DNA of 64,000 nucleotides from CAVOHU01 sp963817885 (GTDB lineage Bacteria > Acidobacteriota > Vicinamibacteria > Vicinamibacterales > JAKQTR01). Positions 33,950 to 41,725 of the stretch are shown here, piece by piece. Under the pieces are notes generated by a model. It saw only the letters and a program-made list of their open reading frames with translations, searched no databases and was not told the origin of the DNA. Position 1 is the first letter of the stretch. Each line of letters opens with the position of its first letter. Location of the stretch: assembly GCA_963817885.1 (NCBI GenBank), contig CAWFQE010000009.1, positions 124,001 to 188,000 of the forward strand, in the 5' to 3' direction. Made by a program: the position numbers and the translations under genes.

Positions 33950-35818
33950 CTACCTTCCCTCGACCTGAACGTCATCGGCGGCCCGGCCGGAGAGCGCCGC
34001 CCTGACCGTCCAGTTCATCATGACCTCCGCCAGGTGACGCGTCGCCTGGTTCAGGGTGCCGGTCCTGGCCTGGATCAGTTCCCGGTCCCCGGACGCCATG
34101 GCGGATTTTAGATTGCCGAGGGCCGCCTCGATGGCCGGAGTTTCGTGGCTCTCGAGCTCGGCCTCGGCAATCTGGTGGAAATCGGGCCGCCGGAGCGTCT
34201 TCTCGGTGGCGTGCATGATCGTCTCGGCCTCGTTCCTGGCCTCGATGAGCAGACGCGCGTCGACGTCATCCTGCGCATGCTCGAAGGATTCGAGCAGCAT
34301 GCGCTCGACTTCCTCGTCGGTCAGGCCGTAGGACGGCTTCACCTCGATGGACTGCTCGATGTTGGTGCGCAGCTCCCGCGCCGCGACGCTGAGGATGCCG
34401 TTGGCGTCGATCTGGAACCGCACCTGGATGCGCGGCAGGCCGGCCGGCATGGGCGGAATGCCGCGCAGCTTGAAGCGCGCGAGCGATCGGTTGTCGTCCG
34501 CCATCTCGCGCTCGCCCTGCAGGACGTGGATGTCCACCGCGGTCTGGTTGTCCACGAACGTGGTGAACATGTCGCTCGCGCTGGCCGGAATGGTCGAGTT
34601 GCGCAGGATGATCTTGGAGGTGATCCCGCCCATGGTTTCGATGCCGAGCGAGAGCGGGGTCACGTCGAGCAGCAGCATCTCGCGCCGGCCGCTCACCAGG
34701 ATGTCGGCCTGCACGGCCGCTCCTATCGCGACGACCTCGTCGGGGTTGAGGTCCGTGTGAGGCTTGCGGCCGAAGAGCCGTTCCACCTCGCGACGCACCG
34801 CCGGAATGCGCGTGGAGCCGCCGACCAGCACCACTTCGTCTATCCGGTCCGGCGTCAGTCCCGCATCGTCGAGCGCCTGCCGGCAGGGGGCGAGCGTGCG
34901 GGCGATGACGGGAGCGATGATCGACTCGAATTCGCTCCGGGTCAGCACGCGGCGAAAGCCGCCGTCGAGGCCCGGCACGCCGTCGACGCGGATTTCCGAC
35001 GACTCGAGATCCGACAGGTCCCACTTGGCCTGGATCACCGCGTTTCGAACCCGCTGCACGGCCTCGGCGTGGGTTCCCGGGTCGATACCGAGACTGGCGA
35101 TGATCTGCGAGACCAGCAGCCGATCGATGTCGTCGCCTCCGAGATGGGTGTCGCCGTTGGTGGAAAGCACCTGGAAGACGCCCTGCTCCACCTTGAGGAT
35201 CGAAATGTCGAAGGTGCCGCCGCCGAGATCGTACACCGCGATGGTGCCGTCGTGGCGGCGGTCGAGGCCGTAGGCCAGGCAGGCCGCGGTCGGCTCGTTG
35301 ATGATCCGCAGCACGTCGAGGCCTGCCAGGCGTCCGGCGTCGCGGGTGGCGATTCGTTGGGCGTCGTTGAAATAGGCAGGGACCGTAATCACCGCGCGGT
35401 CGACCTCCGGGTCGAACTCGCCTTCGGCGCCGAAGAACTTCTCGGCCCGCCGTTTCAGCTCCCGCAGGATGAACCCGGAAACCTCGGGCGGGGTCAGCAC
35501 GCGGTCGCCAAGGGTGATGCGGATGACGCCGCCGGGATCCCCGCCGAGCGCGAAGGGGAACCACACGGTCTCCTCGCCGACGTCCTCGATGCCCTTGCCC
35601 ATGAAACGCTTGACCGAGTAGACGGTCCGCGACGCGTCGACGAGCAGGCGCCGCTGCGCCTCGCGGCCGACGTACACCATGGCGTCTCCGTCGACCGACA
35701 CCACCGAAGGCAGCAGCCGGTCGCCCGATTCGTCGGCGATGACGACGGGAGAGCCATTGACCACGCAGGCCACCAGGCTGTTGGTCGTACCGAGATCGAT
35801 GCCGACCACCTTGCTCAT
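33950..35818 (-). CDS. hscA: Fe-S assembly chaperone HscA (Hsp70 family)
   Basis: A 622-residue Hsp70. The ATPase domain has VVGIDLGTTNSLVACV, VPAYFNDAQRIATRDAGRLA, LRIINEPTAACLAYGL, AVYDLGGGTFDISIL and VGGSTRIPAVRREVERLFG. The substrate domain has LLLDVTPLSLGIETMGG. The length and gene neighbours fit HscA rather than DnaK. It releases clusters from IscU with its partner HscB. Its ATG overlaps the hscB stop (ATGA). Confidence 0.95.
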   Translation of the reverse strand: MSKVVGIDLGTTNSLVACVVNGSPVVIADESGDRLLPSVVSVDGDAMVYVGREAQRRLLVDASRTVYSVKRFMGKGIEDVGEETVWFPFALGGDPGGVIRITLGDRVLTPPEVSGFILRELKRRAEKFFGAEGEFDPEVDRAVITVPAYFNDAQRIATRDAGRLAGLDVLRIINEPTAACLAYGLDRRHDGTIAVYDLGGGTFDISILKVEQGVFQVLSTNGDTHLGGDDIDRLLVSQIIASLGIDPGTHAEAVQRVRNAVIQAKWDLSDLESSEIRVDGVPGLDGGFRRVLTRSEFESIIAPVIARTLAPCRQALDDAGLTPDRIDEVVLVGGSTRIPAVRREVERLFGRKPHTDLNPDEVVAIGAAVQADILVSGRREMLLLDVTPLSLGIETMGGITSKIILRNSTIPASASDMFTTFVDNQTAVDIHVLQGEREMADDNRSLARFKLRGIPPMPAGLPRIQVRFQIDANGILSVAARELRTNIEQSIEVKPSYGLTDEEVERMLLESFEHAQDDVDARLLIEARNEAETIMHATEKTLRRPDFHQIAEAELESHETPAIEAALGNLKSAMASGDRELIQARTGTLNQATRHLAEVMMNWTVRAALSGRAADDVQVEGR

Positions 35819-36522
35819 GGCCGCGCGGTCCCCTCGTCTTGTGGCTGGCGCCTCGCCTGGGCAATCAGGGTGGACAGGTAGCTGCGCTCGAGCAGCACCG
35901 CCCGGAGGCTGTCGAGCGTCGCGCGGCGCGCGGAATCGCCCGCGTCGACCTGGGCGTCCCACGTCTCGGACAACCCGGCAAGCTGTCGATCGTGCTCGGC
36001 AACCTTCCGCTCGATCGGCGCGAGTGCGGCATCGAGCAGCGCGGCGATCTCGCTTGCGGGGCCGCCCTTGCGCTGCAGATCCTGGATGCGCTCGACCTCT
36101 TCGTTCAGCTCGAACACCTCTTCGAGCAGGCCCGGCGGCAGTTCGGCCGAGGCCTCACGCGACTCCTTCCGGGCGACCCCCTCGATCTTCATCAGATACT
36201 CGATGCGCACGATGGGGTCGCGAAGGACCCGGAACGCGTCGTTGAGGTACGACGAGCGTTCCAGGCTGGCGATCCGCTCGGCCGGGCTCGCGTTGTAGTA
36301 GTAGTCCGGGTGGAACTGACGGCTCATGTCGCGGAATCGCTGCTCGAGGTCGCGCTGGTCGATGCCGAGCTTGCGGGGCAGGCCGAAGAAGGCGAAGTAG
36401 TCTCCGTGCCTTCCAAGCGTCAGGATCTTGTCGCACCGCGGGCAGAAGTGGACGTCGGGCGGCGCGCTGGTGCCACAGTGTTTGCAGGGCTGGATCGGTA
36501 CGGCAGAAGTATCTGGCTGCAT
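35815..36522 (-). CDS. hscB: Co-chaperone HscB with N-terminal zinc ribbon
   Basis: A 235-residue protein. Residues about 13-30 hold C-x2-C...C-x2-C (CKHCGTSAPPDVHFCPRC), a zinc ribbon like that of eukaryotic HSC20. The J-domain follows, with FAFFGLPRKLGIDQRDLEQR and the catalytic HPD in RQFHPDYYYNASPAERIA. The C-terminal three-helix domain carries an LPPGLLEEVFELNEEVERI motif for IscU binding. The start at 36522 is chosen by domain extent; the ribosome-binding site is weak. A GC-rich hairpin lies just upstream. Confidence 0.92.
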   Translation of the reverse strand: MQPDTSAVPIQPCKHCGTSAPPDVHFCPRCDKILTLGRHGDYFAFFGLPRKLGIDQRDLEQRFRDMSRQFHPDYYYNASPAERIASLERSSYLNDAFRVLRDPIVRIEYLMKIEGVARKESREASAELPPGLLEEVFELNEEVERIQDLQRKGGPASEIAALLDAALAPIERKVAEHDRQLAGLSETWDAQVDAGDSARRATLDSLRAVLLERSYLSTLIAQARRQPQDEGTARP

Positions 36523-36580
36523 AGGTTGGGATGAGGCGAGTTCCGAGTGCAACGCCGACAGGAGTCGCGCGGCGACAGAC

Positions 36581-36606
36581 GGCCCCGCCGCCGAAGCGGC
36601 GGGGCC
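36581..36606 (-). terminator. GC-rich hairpin between iscA and hscB
   Basis: GGCCCCGCCGC (36581-36591) pairs perfectly with GCGGCGGGGCC (36596-36606) around a CGAA tetraloop. It lies in the 180-bp gap separating iscRSUA from hscBA-fdx-iscX. It could be a partial terminator or an mRNA processing/stability site. Confidence 0.5.
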
Positions 36607-36702
36607 CGTTTGCGCTCGAGCCGGTCTGGGGGCCGTCGGGTGGCGCCGGTTCGAACGCAACCTCGTTGACCGGAACATCCGGTCGAATCTGGTCCGATCG
36701 AG

Positions 36703-37029
36703 CTACACCTGGAACGACGAGCCGCACCCGCACGTGCTCTTGGCATTGGGGTTGATGAAATGCAGCCCCTTGCCCATCAGCGCCGTGTCGTACTCGAGCG
36801 TCGTTCCCTGCAGATAGATGTAGCTCTTCTTATCCACGAAAATCCGCGTGCCGTCAGGCCCTTCGAAGACCTGGTCGCCTGCGCGCGCTTCCTGTTCCCA
36901 GCTGAAGGTGTAACTCAGACCCGAACAGCCGCCGCCCTTGATGCCGACACGAAGCCCGCCGCTCGTGATGCCCTGCTTGGCCATCAGCTTCCGGATGTGG
37001 CCGGCTGCCGTCTCTGTAATCTGTATCAT
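36703..37029 (-). CDS. iscA: A-type iron-sulfur carrier IscA
   Basis: A 108-residue HesB/IscA-family protein. The three conserved cysteines lie in GGGCSGLSYTF and in the STCGCGSSF tail. LRVGIKGGGCSG and FVDKKSYIYLQGTTLEYD are standard. It carries iron or clusters from IscU to targets. It follows iscU by 12 bp. Confidence 0.96.
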   Translation of the reverse strand: MIQITETAAGHIRKLMAKQGITSGGLRVGIKGGGCSGLSYTFSWEQEARAGDQVFEGPDGTRIFVDKKSYIYLQGTTLEYDTALMGKGLHFINPNAKSTCGCGSSFQV

Positions 37030-37041
37030 GGCCGTTCCCCG

Positions 37042-37473
37042 TTATACCGTCGGCTGCGCAGCCGCGCCCGCCTCCGCCGCGGCGTCGTCGGCGGCCTGCT
37101 TGCGCTTGTAGTCCGCGATCGCCGCCTTGATCGCATCTTCCGCCAGCACCGAGCAATGAATCTTGACGGGCGGCAGGCTCAGCTCCGCCACGATATCCGT
37201 GTTCTTGATGGCCAGAGCCTCGTCCACCGTCTTCCCCTTGAGCCACTCGGTCGCCAGGCTCGAGCTGGCGATGGCCGATCCGCACCCGAAGGTCTTGAAC
37301 TTGGCATCGTCGATGATGCCGGTCTCGGGGTTGACGCGAACCTGCAACTTCATCACATCGCCGCACTCCGGCGCGCCGACCAGGCCGGTTCCGACCCGGC
37401 TGTCGTCCTTCGGCATCGAGCCCACGTTGCGGGGGTTGTTGTAGTGGTCAACCACTTTGTCCGAATACGCCAT
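37042..37473 (-). CDS. iscU: Iron-sulfur scaffold protein IscU
   Basis: A 143-residue scaffold. The ATG at 37473 follows GAGGG by four bases. Cluster ligands are in GAPECGDVMKLQVRV (Cys, Asp), KTFGCGSAIASSSLATEW (Cys) and KIHCSVLAEDAIKAAIADY (His, Cys). LPPVK is the HscA recognition motif. The Ala-rich C-terminal tail is longer than in E. coli IscU. Confidence 0.97.
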   Translation of the reverse strand: MAYSDKVVDHYNNPRNVGSMPKDDSRVGTGLVGAPECGDVMKLQVRVNPETGIIDDAKFKTFGCGSAIASSSLATEWLKGKTVDEALAIKNTDIVAELSLPPVKIHCSVLAEDAIKAAIADYKRKQAADDAAAEAGAAAQPTV

Positions 37474-37556
37474 GTTGCCCTCATGCACCGCCAAAGCCGG
37501 CGGTCAGCCCGCCAGCCGTCAACAGCCGCGTCGTTCCTTCCCGGCGGCCCCCCGGC

Positions 37557-38783
37557 CTACTGCTGCTCTGCGGCCCAACGGACCTTGCTCAAGTCCACGC
37601 CCTCTTTCACCATCTCGTAGAGGGGCGACATCTCGCGCAGCCGGCTCGCCACCGACACGACCTTGTCGGCCACGTAGTCGACCTCTTCCTCGGTGTTGAA
37701 CCGCCCAAGTCCGAAGCGGATCGACGAATGCGCCAGGTCGTCGCCGGTCCCCAGCGCCTTCAGCACGTAGGACGGCTCCAGGCTGGCCGAGGTGCACGCC
37801 GAGCCGGAAGACACCGCCACGTCGTTGATGCCCATCAGCAGCGATTCGCCCTCGACATACGCGAAGCTGATGTTCAGGTTGTTCGGCAGCCGGTGTTCCA
37901 TCGAGCCGTTGATGAAGATCTGGTCGAGGCCGTCGTGCAGCTTCCGGTTCAGCCGATCGCGCAGCGCGCCGATGCGGCCCATTTCCGACGCCATCTCGAG
38001 CCGGCACAGCTCGGCGGCCTTGCCCATGCCGACAATGCCCGGCACGTTCAGCGTGCCCGAGCGCATGCCCCGCTCGTGGCCGCCCCCGTCGATGATCGGA
38101 GCGCACAGCACGCGCGGATTGCGCCGGCGCACGAACAGCGCGCCCACGCCCTTGGGGCCGTACATCTTGTGCGCCGAAATCGAGGCAAGATCGACCTTCG
38201 ACGCGTTCACATCGAAGGGCAGCTTGCCGACGGCCTGCACCGCGTCCGTGTGGAACAGGATCCCGCGCTGGCGCGTGAGGGCCCCGATCTCGGCGACGGG
38301 CTGGACGACGCCGATTTCGTTGTTGGCGGTCATGATCGACACGAGGATCGTCTTGTCGGTCATCGCGTCGCTCAGCCGATCCAGGTCGATCAGGCCATCC
38401 TTGCCCACCGGCAGGTAGGTCACCCTGAAGCCTTCTTTCTCGAGGCGCTTGCAGGTGTCGATGACCGCCTTGTGCTCGGTGACCTCGGTGATGATGTGAT
38501 CGCCCTTGTCCCGGTACATCTGGGCCACGCCCTTGATCGCCAGATTGTCGGACTCGGTCGCTCCGCTGGTGAAGATGATTTCCTTGGCGTTCGCCCCGAT
38601 CAGATCGGCGATCTGCTGGCGCCCCTTCTCGACGGCCGCCTCGGCTTCCCACCCGAATCGATGATTGCGGCTGGCGGCGTTTCCGAACCGGTCGGAGAAG
38701 AACGGCAGCATCTCCTCGAGCACCCGCGGATCGACGGGCGTCGTGGCGTGGTAATCCATGTAAATGGGGAACTTCAGCATCAC
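37557..38783 (-). CDS. iscS: Cysteine desulfurase IscS
   Basis: A 408-residue PLP enzyme that takes sulfur from cysteine. Motifs are YMDYHATTPVDPRVLEEMLP, IIFTSGATESDNLAIKGVA, the PLP lysine in SISAHKMYGPKGVGALFVRR, and the sulfur-accepting Cys in SSGSACTSASLEPSYVLKAL. The gene is first after iscR in the isc operon. It may also feed MoeZ-type sulfur transfer and possibly selenium use, as the neighbouring genes would need. The latter is inference. Confidence 0.97.
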   Translation of the reverse strand: MMLKFPIYMDYHATTPVDPRVLEEMLPFFSDRFGNAASRNHRFGWEAEAAVEKGRQQIADLIGANAKEIIFTSGATESDNLAIKGVAQMYRDKGDHIITEVTEHKAVIDTCKRLEKEGFRVTYLPVGKDGLIDLDRLSDAMTDKTILVSIMTANNEIGVVQPVAEIGALTRQRGILFHTDAVQAVGKLPFDVNASKVDLASISAHKMYGPKGVGALFVRRRNPRVLCAPIIDGGGHERGMRSGTLNVPGIVGMGKAAELCRLEMASEMGRIGALRDRLNRKLHDGLDQIFINGSMEHRLPNNLNISFAYVEGESLLMGINDVAVSSGSACTSASLEPSYVLKALGTGDDLAHSSIRFGLGRFNTEEEVDYVADKVVSVASRLREMSPLYEMVKEGVDLSKVRWAAEQQ

Positions 38784-38813
38784 ATCCCAACCTCGTCCAG
38801 AGCCGCGCCGGCC

Positions 38814-39272
38814 TCAGGCGCGGGGCTGCACCACGGCGGCGCGAACCGACGAATGCGGGCGCTCGAGGGGCAGCGTGTCGTTGGCCAGCTCCGAGACCGT
38901 GCAGGTCGCCAGCGCCGACAGGATGATCTCCCGGACCCGCCAGAGCGGATCCCGCACGTTGCACTTGGCGAACTGCCCGCACCGATCGGCGTGCGCCGAG
39001 CACGCGGTCACGGCCACCGGGCCGTCGATGGCCTGGATCACGTCCGCCACCGACATGGCGATCGCCGCACGCGCCAGCTGGTACCCGCCGCGCGTCCCCT
39101 GCTGGGACACGAGCAGCCCGCGGCGGGTGAGCCGTTGCAGGACCTTCGCCATGAGCTCGATCGGGATGTCGTAGGCCTCGGCGATCTCGCGCGCGCTGGA
39201 CGAGCCGCGTTTGAGGGCGAGGTGCTTCATCGCGATCAGGGCGTAATCCGTCTTCTTCGACAGCCTCAACAT
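38814..39272 (-). CDS. iscR: Rrf2-family regulator IscR
   Basis: A 152-residue winged-helix repressor: LRLSKKTDYALIAMKHLAL, IELMAKVLQRLTRRGLLVSQ and GTRGGYQLAR form the DNA-binding part. Three cysteines (ACSAHADRCGQFAKCNVRD) lie where IscR binds a [2Fe-2S] cluster. The first spacing is x6 instead of x5, and the usual His ligand after the third Cys is Arg. The cluster may thus be bound differently. It heads the isc operon and likely represses it through the dyad in its own promoter. Confidence 0.93.
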   Translation of the reverse strand: MLRLSKKTDYALIAMKHLALKRGSSSAREIAEAYDIPIELMAKVLQRLTRRGLLVSQQGTRGGYQLARAAIAMSVADVIQAIDGPVAVTACSAHADRCGQFAKCNVRDPLWRVREIILSALATCTVSELANDTLPLERPHSSVRAAVVQPRA

Positions 39273-39287
39273 AATGAGCTTCGCTAA

Positions 39288-39308
39288 ATACGACCCTTAG
39301 AGTCCTAT
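39288..39308. promoter_or_regulatory. IscR-like operator
   Basis: On the minus strand ATAGGACTC-TAA-GGGTCGTAT forms an imperfect inverted repeat that overlaps the -10 and the expected start site of the isc promoter. It resembles the ATA-rich type 1 IscR sites of E. coli. Confidence 0.55.
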
Positions 39309-39336
39309 ATTAAGGCCCGGGGGCGCCGAGGGTCAA
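39307..39336 (-). promoter_or_regulatory. Sigma-70 promoter of the isc operon
   Basis: On the minus strand TTGACC (39331-39336) and TAATAT (39307-39312) are separated by 18 bp. It is the clearest promoter in the window. Confidence 0.75.
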
Positions 39337-39421
39337 GCGGGCCTGCGCGGCGGCCACTGTGCCGCCGCCTGGACCGCACCCGCACAATATGCGCCGCCCC
39401 GTCGTAATCGGGGCGTCCTGA

Positions 39422-40609
39422 CTAGTATCTCGGCAAGCTTGGATCGACCTTGTCGGCCCACTCGGTGATTCCGCCCACGAGGTTACGCGCGCGGGTGAAG
39501 CCCATGTGCCGCAGGTAGGCCACCGCCCGCACGCTGCGGACTCCCCGGTGGCAGTACACGATGAACTCGGTGGCGGGGTCGAGTTCGGCCAGGCGGCGTT
39601 CGAGGTCGCCGAGCGGCATGAGCTGCGCGCCAGGCAGTCGCACGATCTCGAATTCCTGCGGCTCACGCACGTCGACCAGCCTCAGCGACTCGCCTCGATC
39701 GAGCCGGCCCTTCAGGTCCTCGGAGGTGATGTGGAAATCGGGCGGCGGCGGCCCTGCCTGTGGCTCGTCGTGGTGTCGCAATCCGCAGAACTCCTCGTAG
39801 TCGATGAGCGTCGTGATGGTCGGGTTCGCGCCGCAGACGGGACACTCCGGGTCTTTCCGCAGCTTCAGTTCCCGGAACTTCATCTTCAGGGTATCGATCA
39901 CGACCAGGCGGCCGGCCAGCGAGTCGCCGATCCCGAGGATGAGCTTCAGCGTCTCGGTCGCCTGGATCGTGCCGATGAGGCCCGGCAGCACGCCGAGCAC
40001 GCCGGCCTCCGCGCAGCTGGGCACCAGGCCGGGCGGCGGCGGCTCCGGGTAGAGACATCGGTAGCAGGGGCCGTCGGCGGTTGCGAACACGGAGGCCTGC
40101 CCCTCGAACCGGAAAATCGCACCGTAGATATTGGGCTTTCCGAGAATGACGCACGCGTCGTTGACGAGGTACCGCGTCGGGAAGTTGTCGGTCCCGTCAA
40201 CGATGACGTCGTACCCGCGCAGGATGTCGAGCGCGTTGGTCGAGTCGAGCGTCACCTCGTGGAGGGCGATCTTCACGTCGGGGTTCAGGGCGGTCAGGCG
40301 GTCCTTCGCCGAGAGCAGCTTCGATCGGCCGACCTGGGTCGTGTCGTGGAGGATCTGTCGCTGGAGGTTGCTGAAATCGACGAGATCGAAGTCGACCAGC
40401 CCGAGCGTGCCGACGCCGGCTGCGGCGAGATACATGGCCACTGGTGACCCGAGGCCGCCCGCACCGATGCAGAGCACCCGGGACGCCTTCAGGCGCTTCT
40501 GCCCGTCCACGCGAATCTCGGGCAGGATCAGATGGCGGCTGTAGCGGGCGATCTCCTGGTTCGACAGCTCGGCAAGGTCTCGGCCAGCGAGGAGATTGGC
40601 TGGGGACAT
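39422..40609 (-). CDS. moeZ: MoeZ/MoeB-type sulfur-carrier adenylyltransferase with rhodanese domain
   Basis: A 395-residue protein. The ThiF/MoeB domain (residues about 20-270) has RYSRHLILPEIRVDGQKRL, LCIGAGGLGSPVAMYLAAAG, the adenylation Asp in DGTDNFPTRYLVND, and zinc cysteines in CYRCLYPEP and CPVCGANP. A C-terminal rhodanese domain (about 290-390) has the active-site Cys in FIVYCHRGVRSVRA. It activates sulfur carriers for molybdopterin, thiamine or cysteine. It likely works with IscS next door and moaB/moeA at 21 kb. A G-rich heptamer array lies 16 bp upstream. Confidence 0.94.
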   Translation of the reverse strand: MSPANLLAGRDLAELSNQEIARYSRHLILPEIRVDGQKRLKASRVLCIGAGGLGSPVAMYLAAAGVGTLGLVDFDLVDFSNLQRQILHDTTQVGRSKLLSAKDRLTALNPDVKIALHEVTLDSTNALDILRGYDVIVDGTDNFPTRYLVNDACVILGKPNIYGAIFRFEGQASVFATADGPCYRCLYPEPPPPGLVPSCAEAGVLGVLPGLIGTIQATETLKLILGIGDSLAGRLVVIDTLKMKFRELKLRKDPECPVCGANPTITTLIDYEEFCGLRHHDEPQAGPPPPDFHITSEDLKGRLDRGESLRLVDVREPQEFEIVRLPGAQLMPLGDLERRLAELDPATEFIVYCHRGVRSVRAVAYLRHMGFTRARNLVGGITEWADKVDPSLPRY

Positions 40610-40625
40610 ACCACTACTGTACCAA

Positions 40626-40671
40626 GGCTAGGGGCTAGGGGCTAGGGGCTAGGGGCTAGGGGCTAGGGGCT
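40626..40671 (+). repeat. GGGGCTA heptamer tandem repeat (possible G-quadruplex)
   Basis: Six GGGG runs separated by CTA lie in a perfect 7-bp tandem array, just before the divergent-facing start of moeZ. The regular G4N3 spacing can form a G-quadruplex on the plus (template) strand. Confidence 0.85.
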
Positions 40672-40732
40672 CGCGGCCGGCGTCGCCCTCGCACCTGCCA
40701 CTGCCATGGCTACCGCCCCAGGGGCCGGAGGC

Positions 40733-41566
40733 TTATGCCTCCGAAACGGCTATACGAAAGCCGACGCTGTAGGAAAACGTGTCGGGCGGGACGGGAAGCC
40801 GATGCGCGCAGCCGAGCTGCGCCGGGTCGTGATTGGTCCAGGACCCGCCGCGAAGCACGCGCAACGTGCCCGTCGGCGGCCCGGTCGGGTTCCTGGTCAC
40901 GCCGAACCCGTAGCAGTCGGCGCGGTACCAGTCGGACACCCATTGCCAGACGTTTCCGGCCATGTCGTACAACCCGACGTCGTTTGGAGGCATCGATCGA
41001 ACAGGGCTGGTGCCGGCGGTCGGCTTGGTCCGCCCCGGAGCGAGATAGTTCGCACGCGTCGCCTCCAGCCCGTCGCCCCAGGGGTATCGCGCGCCCTCGC
41101 GCCCGCCACGGGCCGCCTTCTCCCACTCTGCCTCGGTTGGCAGCCGCACCGGCCGGCCGGTCTCCCCCGCCAGCCACCGGCAATAGCCGCTGGCATCGTC
41201 GTACGTCACGAGCACCACGGGATGGGCGCCCATCTTCTCGGGCGGCGTGCCGCCCGACCAGCAGTAGGGTCTGCACAGGTGCCTGAATTCGTGGGCACGG
41301 TCCCCGGGCACGACAGCCGGCAGGTAGTGGACGTCCGGGGCGCGATGGTCGGTGGCTTGCACAAACCGCTCGTACTCGAGGTGCGTGACGGGGCAGGCGC
41401 CAATCCAGAACCCGTCGAGCGTGACCCGGCGCTTCGGGCGCTGGTTCTCGTCGCCGTCATCGCACCCCATCGAAAAGGGACCGGGTGGGATCCGCACGAT
41501 CTCAGGGAGGGTGACGGCGGGCACGACCCGCGAGTATATCTTCAAGGCGGACGCGATGCGATACAT
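40733..41566 (-). CDS. Formylglycine-generating-enzyme-like (SUMF1) protein
   Basis: A 277-residue protein of the FGE-sulfatase fold: VRIPPGPFSMGCDDGDENQR, ACPVTHLEYERFV, HPVVLVTYDDASGYCRWLAG, RLPTEAEWEKAARGG, YDMAGNVWQWVSDWY and VLRGGSWTNHD. True aerobic FGE has two copper-binding cysteines near the end. Here the first is replaced in GGSWTNHDPAQL and only one Cys remains (GCAHRLP), so catalysis as FGE is doubtful. It may be a binding or ergothioneine-type paralogue. The start at 41566 is weakly supported. Confidence 0.85.
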   Translation of the reverse strand: MYRIASALKIYSRVVPAVTLPEIVRIPPGPFSMGCDDGDENQRPKRRVTLDGFWIGACPVTHLEYERFVQATDHRAPDVHYLPAVVPGDRAHEFRHLCRPYCWSGGTPPEKMGAHPVVLVTYDDASGYCRWLAGETGRPVRLPTEAEWEKAARGGREGARYPWGDGLEATRANYLAPGRTKPTAGTSPVRSMPPNDVGLYDMAGNVWQWVSDWYRADCYGFGVTRNPTGPPTGTLRVLRGGSWTNHDPAQLGCAHRLPVPPDTFSYSVGFRIAVSEA

Positions 41567-41725
41567 GGTCGGAATTTCCGCGCCGGGCGCGACGGCCTGT
41601 GCGGTTGGAGTTTGCCGCGTTCTGACCGGTGTCAGGTACACTGAATGCTCTGGCTGCGCCCGCCTCGATGCCGCGTGTCGTCGGCTTCCGGGCGACGCCC
41701 CGGGTGATGTCCGGAGGAGGATCGG

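Noticed and set aside
34145..35881. Long plus-strand frame opposite hscA
   Set aside because: hscA motifs on the minus strand explain the coding signal.
37728..39287. 519-codon plus-strand frame opposite iscS and iscR
   Set aside because: Antisense to two genes recognised with certainty.
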